Shown: positions 32,604 to 41,684 of the stretch, piece by piece | Position numbering within the stretch: position 1 is the first letter of the stretch | How the letters are laid out: every line of letters starts with the position of its first letter | Assembly (NCBI RefSeq): GCF_009707545.1 | Contig: NZ_WLYK01000008.1 | Span: forward strand, 1-64,000 | DNA length: 64,000 nt | Source of the DNA: Nakamurella alba | Lineage (GTDB): Bacteria > Actinomycetota > Actinomycetes > Mycobacteriales > Nakamurellaceae | Direction: 5' to 3' | The notes under the pieces: generated by a model | Told to the model about the DNA's origin: nothing | Databases searched by the model: none | The model's input: only the letters and a program-made list of their open reading frames with translations | Made by a program: the position numbers and the translations under genes

Positions 32604-33917
32604 ATGGCACAGGGACGTTCCCAGCAGATCCCGTCGCTGGACGGGCTCCGCGCGTTGGCGATCGGGATCGTGGTGTGGGGCCACGCGGGCCTGCCGCAGT
32701 ACATCGTCGGGTCCACCGGGGTGACGATCTTCTTCTTCCTGTCCGGCTACCTCATCACCACGCTGCTGCGCCGCGAAGCCGAACGCACCGGAACGATCTC
32801 GATCAGGGACTTCTATCTGCGCCGGACCTTCCGCATCCTGCCGCCGCTGTACGTCGTGCTGGTGGCCGCGATCGTGATGAGCCTCGTCGACGTGCTCCCG
32901 GACCGGATGTCCGGCTGGGGAGTCACCTCGGCCGCCACCTTCTGGCAGAACTACTACCTGATCGGCTCCGGCCGTGAGGGCATCCCGGCGGGGATGAACG
33001 CGCTGTGGTCGCTGGCGGTCGAGGAGCACTTCTACCTGGTGCTACCCGTGCTGTACCTGGTGCTGCGGCGGACCCGACTGCGCCGGCTGGGCCAGGCCGG
33101 GGTGCTCGCCGGGATCTGCGTGGCGATCCTGGTGTGGCGCACGTGGCTGGTCACCCACGGCGCCGGTTACGACCGCGTCTACCTGGCGACCGACACCCGG
33201 GCCGACGCGATCCTCTGGGGATCGGTGCTGGCGCTGGCGTGGAACCCGGTGCTGGACATGCGTCCACCGCGGCGGAACTGGCCGTGGACCCTGGTGGCCG
33301 TGGCCTCGTTCGCCGCGTTCTGGGGGATCAGCGAACTGCCCGAGTCGGTGGTGATGTCGGTCGGGTACACCGGCCAATCCCTCTGTCTGGTAGGTGTTTT
33401 CGTGGCGGTGGTCCTGGCCCCGCGGTCGCTGCCCGGCCTGGTGCTCAACTGGCGGCCGCTGGCCTACATCGGCGTGCTCTCCTACTCGCTCTACCTGGTG
33501 CACCGTCCGGTGCTGATGGTTGTCGAGCAGTACGTACATGCGCCGAAGGTCGTCGAGCTGCTGCTCGCCGGGGTGCTGATGCTCGGGGCGGCGCTGCTGC
33601 TCCGGGTGGCGGTCGAGAAGCCCTTCGAGAAGGCCCGTCGACGGTTCCGGCAGGGTGCCGCAGCTCCGGCTGTGACGGCCGGCGACGCTCCGACAGCAGC
33701 GACGGTCGGGGCCGGAGGGCCTGGCGGGGGCGCATCGGTACCGGAGCAGCGCACCCCGGTGCCCGGGCAACGCACATCGACATCGGTGCCCGTGCAACGC
33801 TCCTCGGTGCCGGGGCAACGCTCGTCGTCGGGCGGCGCCGTGGAGGCGGCCGGGCCGACGGACCCCGTCGCCGGGTCGTCCGGGACGGCGCGGTCCGGAT
33901 CCGGTACCCCGGTCTGA
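32604..33917 (+). CDS. Acyltransferase 3 family membrane protein (OafA/NRg-like)
   Basis: 437 residues. The start PSLDGLRALAIGIVVWGHAGLP carries the family His; FFFLSGYLIT, DFYLRRTFRILPPLY and ALWSLAVEEHFYLVLPVL are signature stretches; about ten membrane segments run to residue 350. The last 80 residues are a low-complexity cytoplasmic tail with VPGQR repeats. These proteins transfer acetyl or other acyl groups to sugars of the cell surface, so it may modify the polysaccharide encoded downstream. GGGAGG upstream fixes the ATG. Confidence 0.88.
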   Translation: MAQGRSQQIPSLDGLRALAIGIVVWGHAGLPQYIVGSTGVTIFFFLSGYLITTLLRREAERTGTISIRDFYLRRTFRILPPLYVVLVAAIVMSLVDVLPDRMSGWGVTSAATFWQNYYLIGSGREGIPAGMNALWSLAVEEHFYLVLPVLYLVLRRTRLRRLGQAGVLAGICVAILVWRTWLVTHGAGYDRVYLATDTRADAILWGSVLALAWNPVLDMRPPRRNWPWTLVAVASFAAFWGISELPESVVMSVGYTGQSLCLVGVFVAVVLAPRSLPGLVLNWRPLAYIGVLSYSLYLVHRPVLMVVEQYVHAPKVVELLLAGVLMLGAALLLRVAVEKPFEKARRRFRQGAAAPAVTAGDAPTAATVGAGGPGGGASVPEQRTPVPGQRTSTSVPVQRSSVPGQRSSSGGAVEAAGPTDPVAGSSGTARSGSGTPV

Positions 33918-34312
33918 CCCGGCCGGATCCTCGTCAGTTCCGGACGACCGGCCTGATGCCGCGGCTGGTACCAGTGCCGGCCAGGTCAGTGACCTCGTCG
34001 ACCGGTGTGAGCCGGCCGGATCTCGTCAGTTCCGGACGACCGGCCTGAGGTCGCCGCTGGTGCCGGTGCCGGCCAGGTCAGTGGCCTCGTCGCCCGATGT
34101 GAGCCGGCCGGATCTCGTCAGTTCTTGACGATCAGCTTGATCGCTGCAGCTCGCGGTGGTGACGGGCACGTCTCCCGCCTCCGCAACCTCGGCGGTGTAC
34201 CGGCAGGTTCTCGGAAGTTCTTGACGATCGGCTCGACCGCGGGCCGTTGCCCGGTGGTAGACCCGTTTCGCAGCCTTCGCCGCCAGGGCGGTGCCGCCGG
34301 CGCGCTCCGTCA
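33918..34312 (-). repeat. 92-96-bp tandem array made from the 3' end of the subtilase gene
   Basis: The segment around the subtilase stop codon (plus-strand GTCAGTTCTTGACGATCAGC at 34307 onward) recurs at 34211, 34115, 34023 and 33931, so four extra copies fill the whole 390-bp gap. Copies nearest the gene keep GTTCTTGACGATC; the two farthest have changed to GTTCCGGACGACC. Each unit therefore carries the last codons (about VKLIVKN) with the stop and about 60 bp of downstream DNA. Confidence 0.92.
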
Positions 34313-36019
34313 GTTCTTGACGATCAGCTTGACAGCGGCGCTGGTCCCGGTGTTGCCCGCGGCGTCCTTGGCCTTCGCCACCACCGAGTAGGTGCCGTTC
34401 GGGAACGTCCTCGAGTTGATCGCCGCCGACCACGTGGTGCCGGACTGTGTCCCGTCGCCCAGCTTGGTCGTCCCGACCCAGAAGCTGACGCCGGTGACCC
34501 CGACGTTGTCGGTCGCGGTGGCGGTGAGCGTCACCGTCCCGCTGACCGTGGTGTTGGCGGCGGGCGCGGTGATCACGGCCGTCGGAGCCGTGCGGTCCGG
34601 TGCCGGGGTACTGGTCGTCGTCGTGGTGGGTGTCGTCGTGGTGGATGTCGTCGTGCTGGTCGTGCTGGTCGTGGTGCTCGTGCTCGTGCTCGTGGTTGTG
34701 GTCGGCGTGGTGGTCGTGCTGGTGGTGGTGCTCGTCGTCGGCGTGGTGGTGGTCGTGGACGTCGTCGGAGTGGTGGTGGTGCTGGTGGTCGTGGACGTCG
34801 TCGGTGTCGTGGTCGACGTGGTGGGCGTCGTCGGCGTGGTGGGTGTCGTGGTGGTCGGCGTCGTGGTGCTGGTGGTGGGTGTCGTGGTGGGTGTGGTGGT
34901 CGTGCTGGTGGTGGTGCTCGTCGGCGGGGTGGTGGTGCCGGTCACCGGGACGGTGGAGGCGGCGTAGCCGAAGTACTTGCCGGCGACGGGCCGGGTGGGA
35001 TCGCCGAGGAAGGTGTGCCCGCGCTGCGCGGCGGCGGCGCCCTGGGCGATCAGCGTGGCCTTCGCGTCGGCGACGCTCTTGCCGACGCAGGCGCCGGACG
35101 GGCGGTAGCAGTTGAGCGCGACCCCGGACAGGGCGGCGGCGGACATGCTGGTGCCGGCCTGGATGTAGCTGAAGCCGTTGCCCTTCTTGGTGGTCCACGG
35201 GCAGACGCCGGGCGCGGCCAGCACGTGCGCCTTGTCGGCCGCCGACACGGCGAAATTGCTCTTGTAGTAGTAGGTGTCGTCCGGGTCGGTGGCGGTGCAG
35301 CCGGACGGGACGGTGCCCAGCCCACCGGGGGCGCCGTCGTAGTCGACGACGTTGGTGGCGGTGAGCACCTCGTCGTAGGAGGCCGGGACCAGGGCCGCGA
35401 GATCCCGCGACTCGTTGCCGGCCGAGGCGACCACCAGGATCCCGGCGGCGGTCAGTTGACAGACCAGGGCGTGCAGCGGGTCGTTGTTGGTGGCGCCGCA
35501 GTTGCCGTCGTCGGCGCCGGTGGTGGCGAGCGACATGTTGACGACCTTGATGTTCTTCGCCGCTGCGTTGTCCAGCACCCACTGCAGGCCGCAGGTGAGT
35601 GTGGTCATCGAGCCCTTGAGCTTGTTGTCGAGCACGCGGACCGAGTAGATCGGCGCCCCGGGGGCGATGCCGGCCATGCCCTTGCTGTCGTCGTAGGCGG
35701 CGATGGTGCCGGCCACCCCGGTGCCGTGCCCGTTGCCGTCGGCGCCGGAGCCGAGGCCGGTGCAGTCGACCTGCTGCTTGAGGTTGTAGTCGGTGTGGCT
35801 GTCCGTGCCGGAGTCGATCACCGCCACTCCGGGCCCGTCCCACGCCGTCCCTGAGCCCACGTTCACCGGGGCCTGGGTCGCTTCGACGGCGCCGACCGCG
35901 GGGCGGATGACCTGGGTGCCGGCCGCCGACGCGGAGTTCCAGGCGACCGCGCTCAGTGCGACGGCCGCGACGAGGGCGAAGGCTCCGGCGCGCACGGCAC
36001 GCCCGGTCGACACAGTCAC
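34310..36019 (-). CDS. Secreted subtilisin-like serine protease with Thr-rich linker and Ig-like domain
   Basis: 569 residues. Signal peptide 1-33; S8 catalytic domain about 35-360 with Asp69 (VAVIDSGTD), His98 (NGHGTGVAGT) and Ser291 (GTSMSAAA); ASAGN forms the oxyanion hole. There is no recognisable I9 pro-domain. Residues 365-475 are an almost pure Thr/Pro/Ser linker; 480-569 are a bacterial Ig-like domain (TDNVGVTGVSFWVGTTKLGDG). The same Ig domain ends the neighbouring beta-helix protein. GTG start at 36019 follows GGAGGA; the longer open frame upstream is not coding-like. Likely anchored in or acting on the surface polysaccharide layer. Confidence 0.9.
   Translation of the reverse strand: MTVSTGRAVRAGAFALVAAVALSAVAWNSASAAGTQVIRPAVGAVEATQAPVNVGSGTAWDGPGVAVIDSGTDSHTDYNLKQQVDCTGLGSGADGNGHGTGVAGTIAAYDDSKGMAGIAPGAPIYSVRVLDNKLKGSMTTLTCGLQWVLDNAAAKNIKVVNMSLATTGADDGNCGATNNDPLHALVCQLTAAGILVVASAGNESRDLAALVPASYDEVLTATNVVDYDGAPGGLGTVPSGCTATDPDDTYYYKSNFAVSAADKAHVLAAPGVCPWTTKKGNGFSYIQAGTSMSAAALSGVALNCYRPSGACVGKSVADAKATLIAQGAAAAQRGHTFLGDPTRPVAGKYFGYAASTVPVTGTTTPPTSTTTSTTTTPTTTPTTSTTTPTTTTPTTPTTPTTSTTTPTTSTTTSTTTTPTTSTTTTTPTTSTTTSTTTTPTTTTSTSTSTTTSTTSTTTSTTTTPTTTTTSTPAPDRTAPTAVITAPAANTTVSGTVTLTATATDNVGVTGVSFWVGTTKLGDGTQSGTTWSAAINSRTFPNGTYSVVAKAKDAAGNTGTSAAVKLIVKN
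34600..34945 (-). repeat. Thr/Pro/Ser-coding simple repeats in the subtilase linker
   Basis: GTGGTGGTCGTCG-type sequence of very low complexity; gives TTTPTTSTTT-type peptide. Prone to slippage in multiples of three. Confidence 0.9.
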
Positions 36020-36254
36020 TGCACATTCCTCCGGAGGACCCCACCTCGGCGGCTCCACGGCGAGCGCACCGTTCATCCGGCACCGTTCGCGGCCCGGCGG
36101 ACGGAACGAGTATGGCCGAGCCGGGCGCCGGAGGCGTCCGCCGTACGGGGTGTACCTCTCCCGTCCGGGTGAATGCACGTCGCGCTGATGATCACCGTCC
36201 GTGCGTGGGTGAGGCCGTGGCGACGCTCTCCAGGTGTCGAGGTCGCTGCTCCGA

Positions 36255-37850
36255 TCAGCGGAGAGTGACGGTCACCGCCGCACTGTCGGCCCAGTTGCCG
36301 GCCGCGTCGTAGGCACGCGCGGTCAGCCGGTAGCGGCCCGCCGGGTACTTCGAGGTGTCGACCGTGCGGGACCAGGTGCTGCCGGACCGCGTCCCGTCGC
36401 CGAGGTTGACGCCGTTCACGAAGAACGTGACCCGGGTGACGCCCACGTTGTCGGACGCCATCGCGGCCATGGTGACTCGGCCGGTCACGGTCGCGTTGGT
36501 GGCCGGCGCCGTGACGCGGACGGTGGGCTTCGTCCGGTCGGCGGCCGTCGTGGTGGTCCTGGACGTCGTCGTGGTGCGCGAGGTGGTCGTGGTCGGCTTC
36601 GTGGTGGTCGTGGTGGTCCTGGACGTCGTCGTGGTCGGCTTCGCGGTCGTGGTCGGCTTCGCGGTGGTGGTCGGCGTGCCGGAGGCAGGGGCGTCGGCGC
36701 CGGCGATGTCGGCCGGGATCGGGTCGCCGTCGTAGTCCGCGGCGGCCGGCTTGCGGCTGCCGGTCGGCGTGATCCGCACCTGGGAGAAGTCCTTCGCGTG
36801 CAGATCGCCGGTCAGCCGGTTGCGGACGTCCAGCGTCCCGGTCCGGTTGCCGTTCTTCCCGGCGGCCCCGGGCGTCTTGCAGAGTCCCTTGTTCCAGTCG
36901 AGGATCACGCTGTTGGTGATCGGGGCGTTGCAGTCGGTCAGGTAGCCGACAGTGTTCCGGTCGAACACCGCGCCGGGCGACCCGAGCCGGATGTTGCCGT
37001 CCATGAAGGTGTTGTTGCGGACCACGACCCGGGTCGACTGCCGGTCGCGCAGGTCCAGGGTGTTGCCGTTGCCGCAGTTCTTCGAGACCACCAGGCAGCC
37101 CTGGATGAAGTTCGACTCGATGGTGACCTCGTCGACACCCCAGCCGCTCCCGGTGGAGAAGATGATTGCCGAGTTGTAGCAGTTGGCCATGTTGTTGCCG
37201 CGCAGCACGATCTTCGTCGAGTCGAAGATCTGGATGCAGTCGGAGTGGTAGCCGCCGGTGCCGTTCTGGTCATAGTCCCGGATGGTGTTGCCCTCGACGA
37301 GAGCGTTGGTGGCGCGGGCGATCTGGATGCCGTCGATGGAGTGCCCGCCGCGGAACTCGTTGTCCCGCACCACGACGTCCTCGGAGCGCAGGAACATGCC
37401 GCCGCCGATCACCTTCGACCGGGTGACCGTGGTGCCCACCGCCGCCGCCTGGATGTAGAAGTTCAGCGTGACCGTGACCCCCTGCCAGTTGGCGTGCGGC
37501 GCGTAGGTCTTCAGGATCCGGAAGCTCGGCACGGCGCTGCCGGCCGGCCGGATGGTGATCGGTGCGTTCGCCGTGCCGGTGCCGCCCTTGACGTCGACGT
37601 CGCCGTAGGACCCGCCGGCGAGCAGCACGGTGTCACCGGCGGCCGCCTTGCCGACCGCGGTGACCACGCTGCACGGCCGGGACGAGGTGCAGTCGGTGCC
37701 GGACCCGGACGGCGAGGCGGACAGCGACTTCCCGGCTGCGCCCGAGGCGGGCGCGAGAACGACGACGGAGGTGATCCCGGTGAGCAGGGCGGCCAGCGCG
37801 AGCAGCCACCGGCGGAGCGGGGACACGGAGCCGTGGCGGGGGGCGTGCAC
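36255..37850 (-). CDS. Secreted beta-helix protein with Thr-rich linker and Ig-like domain
   Basis: 531 residues. Signal peptide 1-38 (LALAALLTGITSVVVLAPASG then AAG); parallel beta-helix about 45-350 with repeats such as VIGGGMFLRSEDVVVRDNEF, ALVEGNTIRDYDQNG and YHSDCIQIFD; a Thr/Lys/Pro linker about 385-435; and an Ig-like domain 440-531 (SDNVGVTRVTFFVNGVNLGDG). Four or more Cys pairs are likely. Probable polysaccharide lyase or binder. Close paralogue of the protein at 52675-54027. GTG start at 37850 with GGAGG nine bases upstream. Confidence 0.85.
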   Translation of the reverse strand: MHAPRHGSVSPLRRWLLALAALLTGITSVVVLAPASGAAGKSLSASPSGSGTDCTSSRPCSVVTAVGKAAAGDTVLLAGGSYGDVDVKGGTGTANAPITIRPAGSAVPSFRILKTYAPHANWQGVTVTLNFYIQAAAVGTTVTRSKVIGGGMFLRSEDVVVRDNEFRGGHSIDGIQIARATNALVEGNTIRDYDQNGTGGYHSDCIQIFDSTKIVLRGNNMANCYNSAIIFSTGSGWGVDEVTIESNFIQGCLVVSKNCGNGNTLDLRDRQSTRVVVRNNTFMDGNIRLGSPGAVFDRNTVGYLTDCNAPITNSVILDWNKGLCKTPGAAGKNGNRTGTLDVRNRLTGDLHAKDFSQVRITPTGSRKPAAADYDGDPIPADIAGADAPASGTPTTTAKPTTTAKPTTTTSRTTTTTTKPTTTTSRTTTTSRTTTTAADRTKPTVRVTAPATNATVTGRVTMAAMASDNVGVTRVTFFVNGVNLGDGTRSGSTWSRTVDTSKYPAGRYRLTARAYDAAGNWADSAAVTVTLR

Positions 37851-38182
37851 GAGCGGGTACCTCCAAGGTGCGGGTCGCCCCCACGGCGGACGCGGAGGCC
37901 TGTCAACAGGTGAACGAACGGTCCCGGAATGGTCACGTTTGTGTCACTGATCATTATCGACAGGCACTGACCTGCGAGAACAGCGCCAGGTGGGTCTGAT
38001 CGGGTGGCGGACGTGATCAGGGAGGGGTGTCGTCGCACACATGGCCCGGGCATCCGTGGCAGGGTCCCGCGGATCTGTGACGCGACAGTGCGACCTGTCA
38101 CCACCGCCCCACGGATGGCGCAGTCGACCTGGAGGGACGGAAACTGGACGCGAGGTGCGCGGTGCGCGGCCCGGGAGCGGCC
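37851..38182. other. Gene-free stretch of 332 bp
   Basis: Upstream region of the beta-helix gene on the minus strand. The AT-rich CGATAATGATC near 37955-37965 is the only promoter-like feature (GATAAT as -10); no clear -35. Nothing else recognised. Confidence 0.4.
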
Positions 38183-39508
38183 TCAGGACGGTCGGCGGCG
38201 TACCCTCGGCCCGCCCACCGCGTCCTGGTAGGCGGCCACGGTGGTGGCCGCGATCGCGGGCCAGTCCAGATGGTCGAGATCCGGCGCCCCGGCGCGGGGG
38301 GTGTCCCGCCACCACTCGAGAGCGGCTGCCAGGGCAGCGCTGTCGAAGTCCCCGCGGTAGGTGTGCACCCACTCGCTGCCGATCGACACGGCGAGCTCCG
38401 CCATGCCGCCGAGATCCGGTACCACCACCGGTCTTCCGGCGGACAGGGCGAGGATCGCGGAACCCGAGTTCTGGATCGCCGTGTACGGGAGCACCACCAG
38501 ATCGGCGGCGCGCAGGTAGGCACCCATCTTCTCGTCCGGGATGTGCCCGTGGTCGAACCGGATCCCGGCCGGACCGGCAGCGCTGCCCGCGCCGGCGGTA
38601 CCGGCGGCGCGGGCAGCATCGCCCGTACCTGTAGCCCCGGAAACCTCGGCACCGGCGGAAACCTCGGCACCGGCGGAAACCTCGGCACCGGCGGAAACCT
38701 CGGCACCGGCGGCGACCGCAGCACCGTCGGCGACCGCAGCACCGTCGGCGACCGCAGCACCGTCGGCGACCGCAGCACCGTCGGCGACCGCAGCCCCGGC
38801 AGCACCGATCGCGTCCTCGATCGCATCTTCGATCTCAGCGCGCAGGTCGGCGTTCGCCGAGCCGGCCACCAGCAGGTCGGCGGGTCTGCCTGGAATCCCT
38901 GCCACGGCGCGCACCAGGGCCGGCACGTTCTTGTACGGCCGGATCTGGCCGACGTGCACGACCAGGGTTCGATCCGGATCCAGACCCAGTGCCTCCCGGG
39001 CATTCTCGCGGGAAGGGGAGAAGTCGTAGTCACCGCGATAGTGACCGTGCGGGGTCACTGTCACCGGCACCGCGGCGAACTCGGGGTACTCCACACGCAG
39101 CGCGGTGACGGCATCCGCCGACAGCACCAGCGCACCGTCGACCTCCGCGCCCCACCGCCGGCGCAGCAGCCGCCGCATCGACGGGGTGGACCGGGTCTCG
39201 TGGTGGCCGATGTTGTGCGCGGTCCAGAACAGCCGGGTCCCACGGAGTCTGGCCAGCCGCAGCAGTGCGAAGAACAGGCGTATCCGGACCGCGACCTGGA
39301 CCGGCCGGTGGCTGGACAGGAACAGCAGCTCCGGCCAGTGCACGTGCACCACGGCCGGCCCGCGCAGCATGCCCAGGTAGCTGAACTCCTGCACCTGCCA
39401 ACCCGTGCCGCGGACGGCGTCGTACAGACGGGCGTTGTAGGGGTTGGCCGCCCGGGTGCGGAAGGCCGGGTCGGCCAGCACCGTCCGGCTGCGGTTCGTC
39501 CGCCTCAC
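38183..39508 (-). CDS. Glycosyltransferase, GT4-like, with internal repeat insertion
   Basis: 441 residues. GT-B fold: VVHVHWPELLFL and FWTAHNIGHHE in the acceptor domain, TLVVHVGQIRPYKNVPALVRA at the domain junction, and YLRAADLVVLPYTAIQNSGSAILALSAGRPVVVPD in the nucleotide-sugar domain. Between DLRAEIEDAIEDA and IRFDHGHIPD lies an insert of about 60 residues of GAEVSA and DGAAVA hexapeptides, coded by an 18-bp array. Last gene of the minus-strand exopolysaccharide operon; GTG at 39508 overlaps the previous stop. Sugar specificity not readable. Confidence 0.88.
   Translation of the reverse strand: MRRTNRSRTVLADPAFRTRAANPYNARLYDAVRGTGWQVQEFSYLGMLRGPAVVHVHWPELLFLSSHRPVQVAVRIRLFFALLRLARLRGTRLFWTAHNIGHHETRSTPSMRRLLRRRWGAEVDGALVLSADAVTALRVEYPEFAAVPVTVTPHGHYRGDYDFSPSRENAREALGLDPDRTLVVHVGQIRPYKNVPALVRAVAGIPGRPADLLVAGSANADLRAEIEDAIEDAIGAAGAAVADGAAVADGAAVADGAAVADGAAVAAGAEVSAGAEVSAGAEVSAGAEVSGATGTGDAARAAGTAGAGSAAGPAGIRFDHGHIPDEKMGAYLRAADLVVLPYTAIQNSGSAILALSAGRPVVVPDLGGMAELAVSIGSEWVHTYRGDFDSAALAAALEWWRDTPRAGAPDLDHLDWPAIAATTVAAYQDAVGGPRVRRRPS
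38639..38800 (-). repeat. 18-bp minisatellite inside a glycosyltransferase gene
   Basis: Four units GGAAACCTCGGCACCGGC then five units GGCGACCGCAGCACCGTC (last degenerate), 162 bp in all. Within each block the copies are nearly identical, showing recent expansion. Confidence 0.95.
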
Positions 39509-40710
39509 GTCGCCCGCAGTGCCACGGACAGGATCTGCTGGTGCCGGGCCTTCCAGGAGTTGGCCTCGAGGAAGGCGAGCCGGTCCGGCTCGGCCTGCCG
39601 GCCGAGCGCCAGGGCGTCGTCCAGCACGTCGACGAAGTCGTCCACGGTGTCGGTCAGCAGCACCCGGTCGGAGATGTTCCGGCACGGCGCCAGATCGATG
39701 GACAGCACCGGGCAGCCGGCGGCCAGGTACTCGTAGATCTTCAGCGGGCTCATCGCCTCGGTGAGCTCGGTGCGCTGGTGGGACAGCAGGGCCAGATCGC
39801 AGTTCCGGATGGACGCGGCCAGCTCGGCGCGGCCGACCTGGTCGTGCACGTGCACGTTCGGCAGTTCCAGCACCCGGTCCAGGTACCCGGCGTCCGCCCG
39901 GATCCCGAGCAGCACCACGTGCAGGTCCGGGCGTGCCTTCGCCAGCACCGCGAGACCCTCGGCGTCCAAACGGGAGTCGAGGGTGCCGACGTAGATCGCC
40001 CGCGGGTGCGGGATCGCCTGCAGCCAGGGCGGCGCCTCCGGCATCGGGCCGGTCCACTCCGCCGGCTCGACGCCGTTGGGTACGACCGCGGCCGGACCGG
40101 TCGGCTCGATCCGGTCGATGATCTTCTGCGACACCGCCACCACGGCCCGGCCGGAGGCCTGCATCGACCGGTAGGCGGCACGGATCGCCGGCCACCACGG
40201 CTCGCGGGACGGCAGCGCCGCCCAGTCGTCGCGGGCGTAGAAGGTGACCGGTCCGGCCCAGTCGAACGGGCAGAAGGCGCCCATCAACGGGTTGGCGGTG
40301 ATCACCGCGGGATGCACGAGTCCACGGCCGCGGGCGGTCTCGCCGACCTTCCGGTCGAACTCGCGGAACGCGCTGCGCACCTTCGGCACGTCCGTGGGGT
40401 CCTGCCGCCGCACCCGCAGCGGCGTGTACAGGGTGTGCTCGTCGTCGGCCGGGAACCGGGCATCGCCCTTCCCCAGGACGGTGCGCAGCGCGCGCACCGG
40501 GGCACTGCGGAACGGGTTGACCACCAGCAGTCGGCGGACCTGTTCGGACACCATCAGGCTCTGCAGCAGCCGGTCCGGCGGCCGGTTCATGCCGCGATGC
40601 ACGGCATCGCCGTAGGTCTCGAAGGTGAAGGTGAACACGATGTCCCGCGCGATCGCCCCGGCGGGAGCGGATCCGGCCGCGCTGTCGTGGGGACGGATCC
40701 CGGTGGTCAT
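39505..40710 (-). CDS. Glycosyltransferase of the exopolysaccharide operon (GT1/GT4-like)
   Basis: 401 residues. N-terminal part with DIVFTFTFETYGDAVHRGM and FDWAGPVTFYARDDWAALP, C-terminal part with AIYVGTLDSRLDAEGLAVLA, NCDLALLSHQ and SPLKIYEYLAAGCPVLS (the E-x-AAG motif). It should transfer one sugar from a nucleotide donor to the lipid-linked repeat unit. ATG at 40710 overlaps the preceding GT2 stop by four bases; its own stop overlaps the next start. Confidence 0.85.
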   Translation of the reverse strand: MTTGIRPHDSAAGSAPAGAIARDIVFTFTFETYGDAVHRGMNRPPDRLLQSLMVSEQVRRLLVVNPFRSAPVRALRTVLGKGDARFPADDEHTLYTPLRVRRQDPTDVPKVRSAFREFDRKVGETARGRGLVHPAVITANPLMGAFCPFDWAGPVTFYARDDWAALPSREPWWPAIRAAYRSMQASGRAVVAVSQKIIDRIEPTGPAAVVPNGVEPAEWTGPMPEAPPWLQAIPHPRAIYVGTLDSRLDAEGLAVLAKARPDLHVVLLGIRADAGYLDRVLELPNVHVHDQVGRAELAASIRNCDLALLSHQRTELTEAMSPLKIYEYLAAGCPVLSIDLAPCRNISDRVLLTDTVDDFVDVLDDALALGRQAEPDRLAFLEANSWKARHQQILSVALRAT

Positions 40711-41684
40711 GCTGCCTCCGCAGGGGTGGTGCGTCCGAACAGGGTCTCCTCGGCGATCGGATAGCCCGACCGCCAGTCCTCGCGCCGCGACCACACCGTC
40801 GTCCAGGTCCGGCTGCGGCGCCGGGTGGCGCGCTCGCCCACCGACCGCAGCAAGGCGCCCAGCTGCAGCGCGGCGACGCCGAAGCGGGCCCGCCAGGTGG
40901 TCCAGTTGCGCCACAGGTAGGTGGCGCGGCCGGCCCACACCATGCACATCTTCAGGCCCTTGTCGGCGCTCGCCCCGCCGTTGTCGTGGATGATCTCCGC
41001 GGTCGGCACGATCACCGGCCGCATGCCGAGAGCCCAGGCCCGGGTGGAGAAGTCGGCGTCCTCGCCGTAGAGGAAGTAGACCGGGTCCATGCCCTGCAGC
41101 CGGTCGAAGTCGGCCCGGGAGACGAGCAGCAGGCAGCCGGTGACGATGGGCACCTCGCGCACGGTGTCCCGCTGCCAGTGACCGAGCGACTCCGGGTCGA
41201 AGAAGGTCGAGCGCCGGAACACCGTGGACAGACCCAGTGCGTAGCTGACCATCGACCACAGGGTCGGCGCCCCCCAGCACGAGCTGGGATCGAGAGTGCC
41301 GTCGGGGCGCAGGGTCCGGCCGCCGTACAGGCCGTTCCCCGGATGCAGCACGGCATGGTCCCGCAAAGCCTCCAGTGCGCCGGGGCGCACCGTGGTGTCC
41401 GGGTTGAGCAGCAGCAGGAACTCGCCGGTGGCCCGCTCCGCGGCGAGGTTCACCGCGCGGCCGAACCCGAGGTTCTCCGGGGAGGGGACCACCGTCACCT
41501 CCGGGAAGGCCGCGGCCAACGCCGCCGCGCTGCCGTCGGCGGAGCCGTTGTCGACGACCACCACGTCCAGCCCCGGGATCCGTTGCTCCTGGAGGGATCT
41601 CAGGCACTCCGCGGTGCGGTCGCGGGTGTTGTAGTTGACGAGCAGCACGGAGACCGTGGGCACGTCCTCAGGTCCCGGCGCCAC
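40707..41684 (-). CDS. Glycosyltransferase family 2
   Basis: 325 residues. VSVLLVNYNTRDRTAECLRSL and VVVDNGSADGS mark the GT-A nucleotide site, LLLNPDTTVRPGAL the metal site, and FLYGEDADFSTRAWALG the catalytic base region. Rhamnosyltransferase-like. GTG at 41684; it overlaps the hexapeptide acyltransferase gene by 17 bases, the largest overlap in the operon. Confidence 0.9.
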   Translation of the reverse strand: MAPGPEDVPTVSVLLVNYNTRDRTAECLRSLQEQRIPGLDVVVVDNGSADGSAAALAAAFPEVTVVPSPENLGFGRAVNLAAERATGEFLLLLNPDTTVRPGALEALRDHAVLHPGNGLYGGRTLRPDGTLDPSSCWGAPTLWSMVSYALGLSTVFRRSTFFDPESLGHWQRDTVREVPIVTGCLLLVSRADFDRLQGMDPVYFLYGEDADFSTRAWALGMRPVIVPTAEIIHDNGGASADKGLKMCMVWAGRATYLWRNWTTWRARFGVAALQLGALLRSVGERATRRRSRTWTTVWSRREDWRSGYPIAEETLFGRTTPAEAA

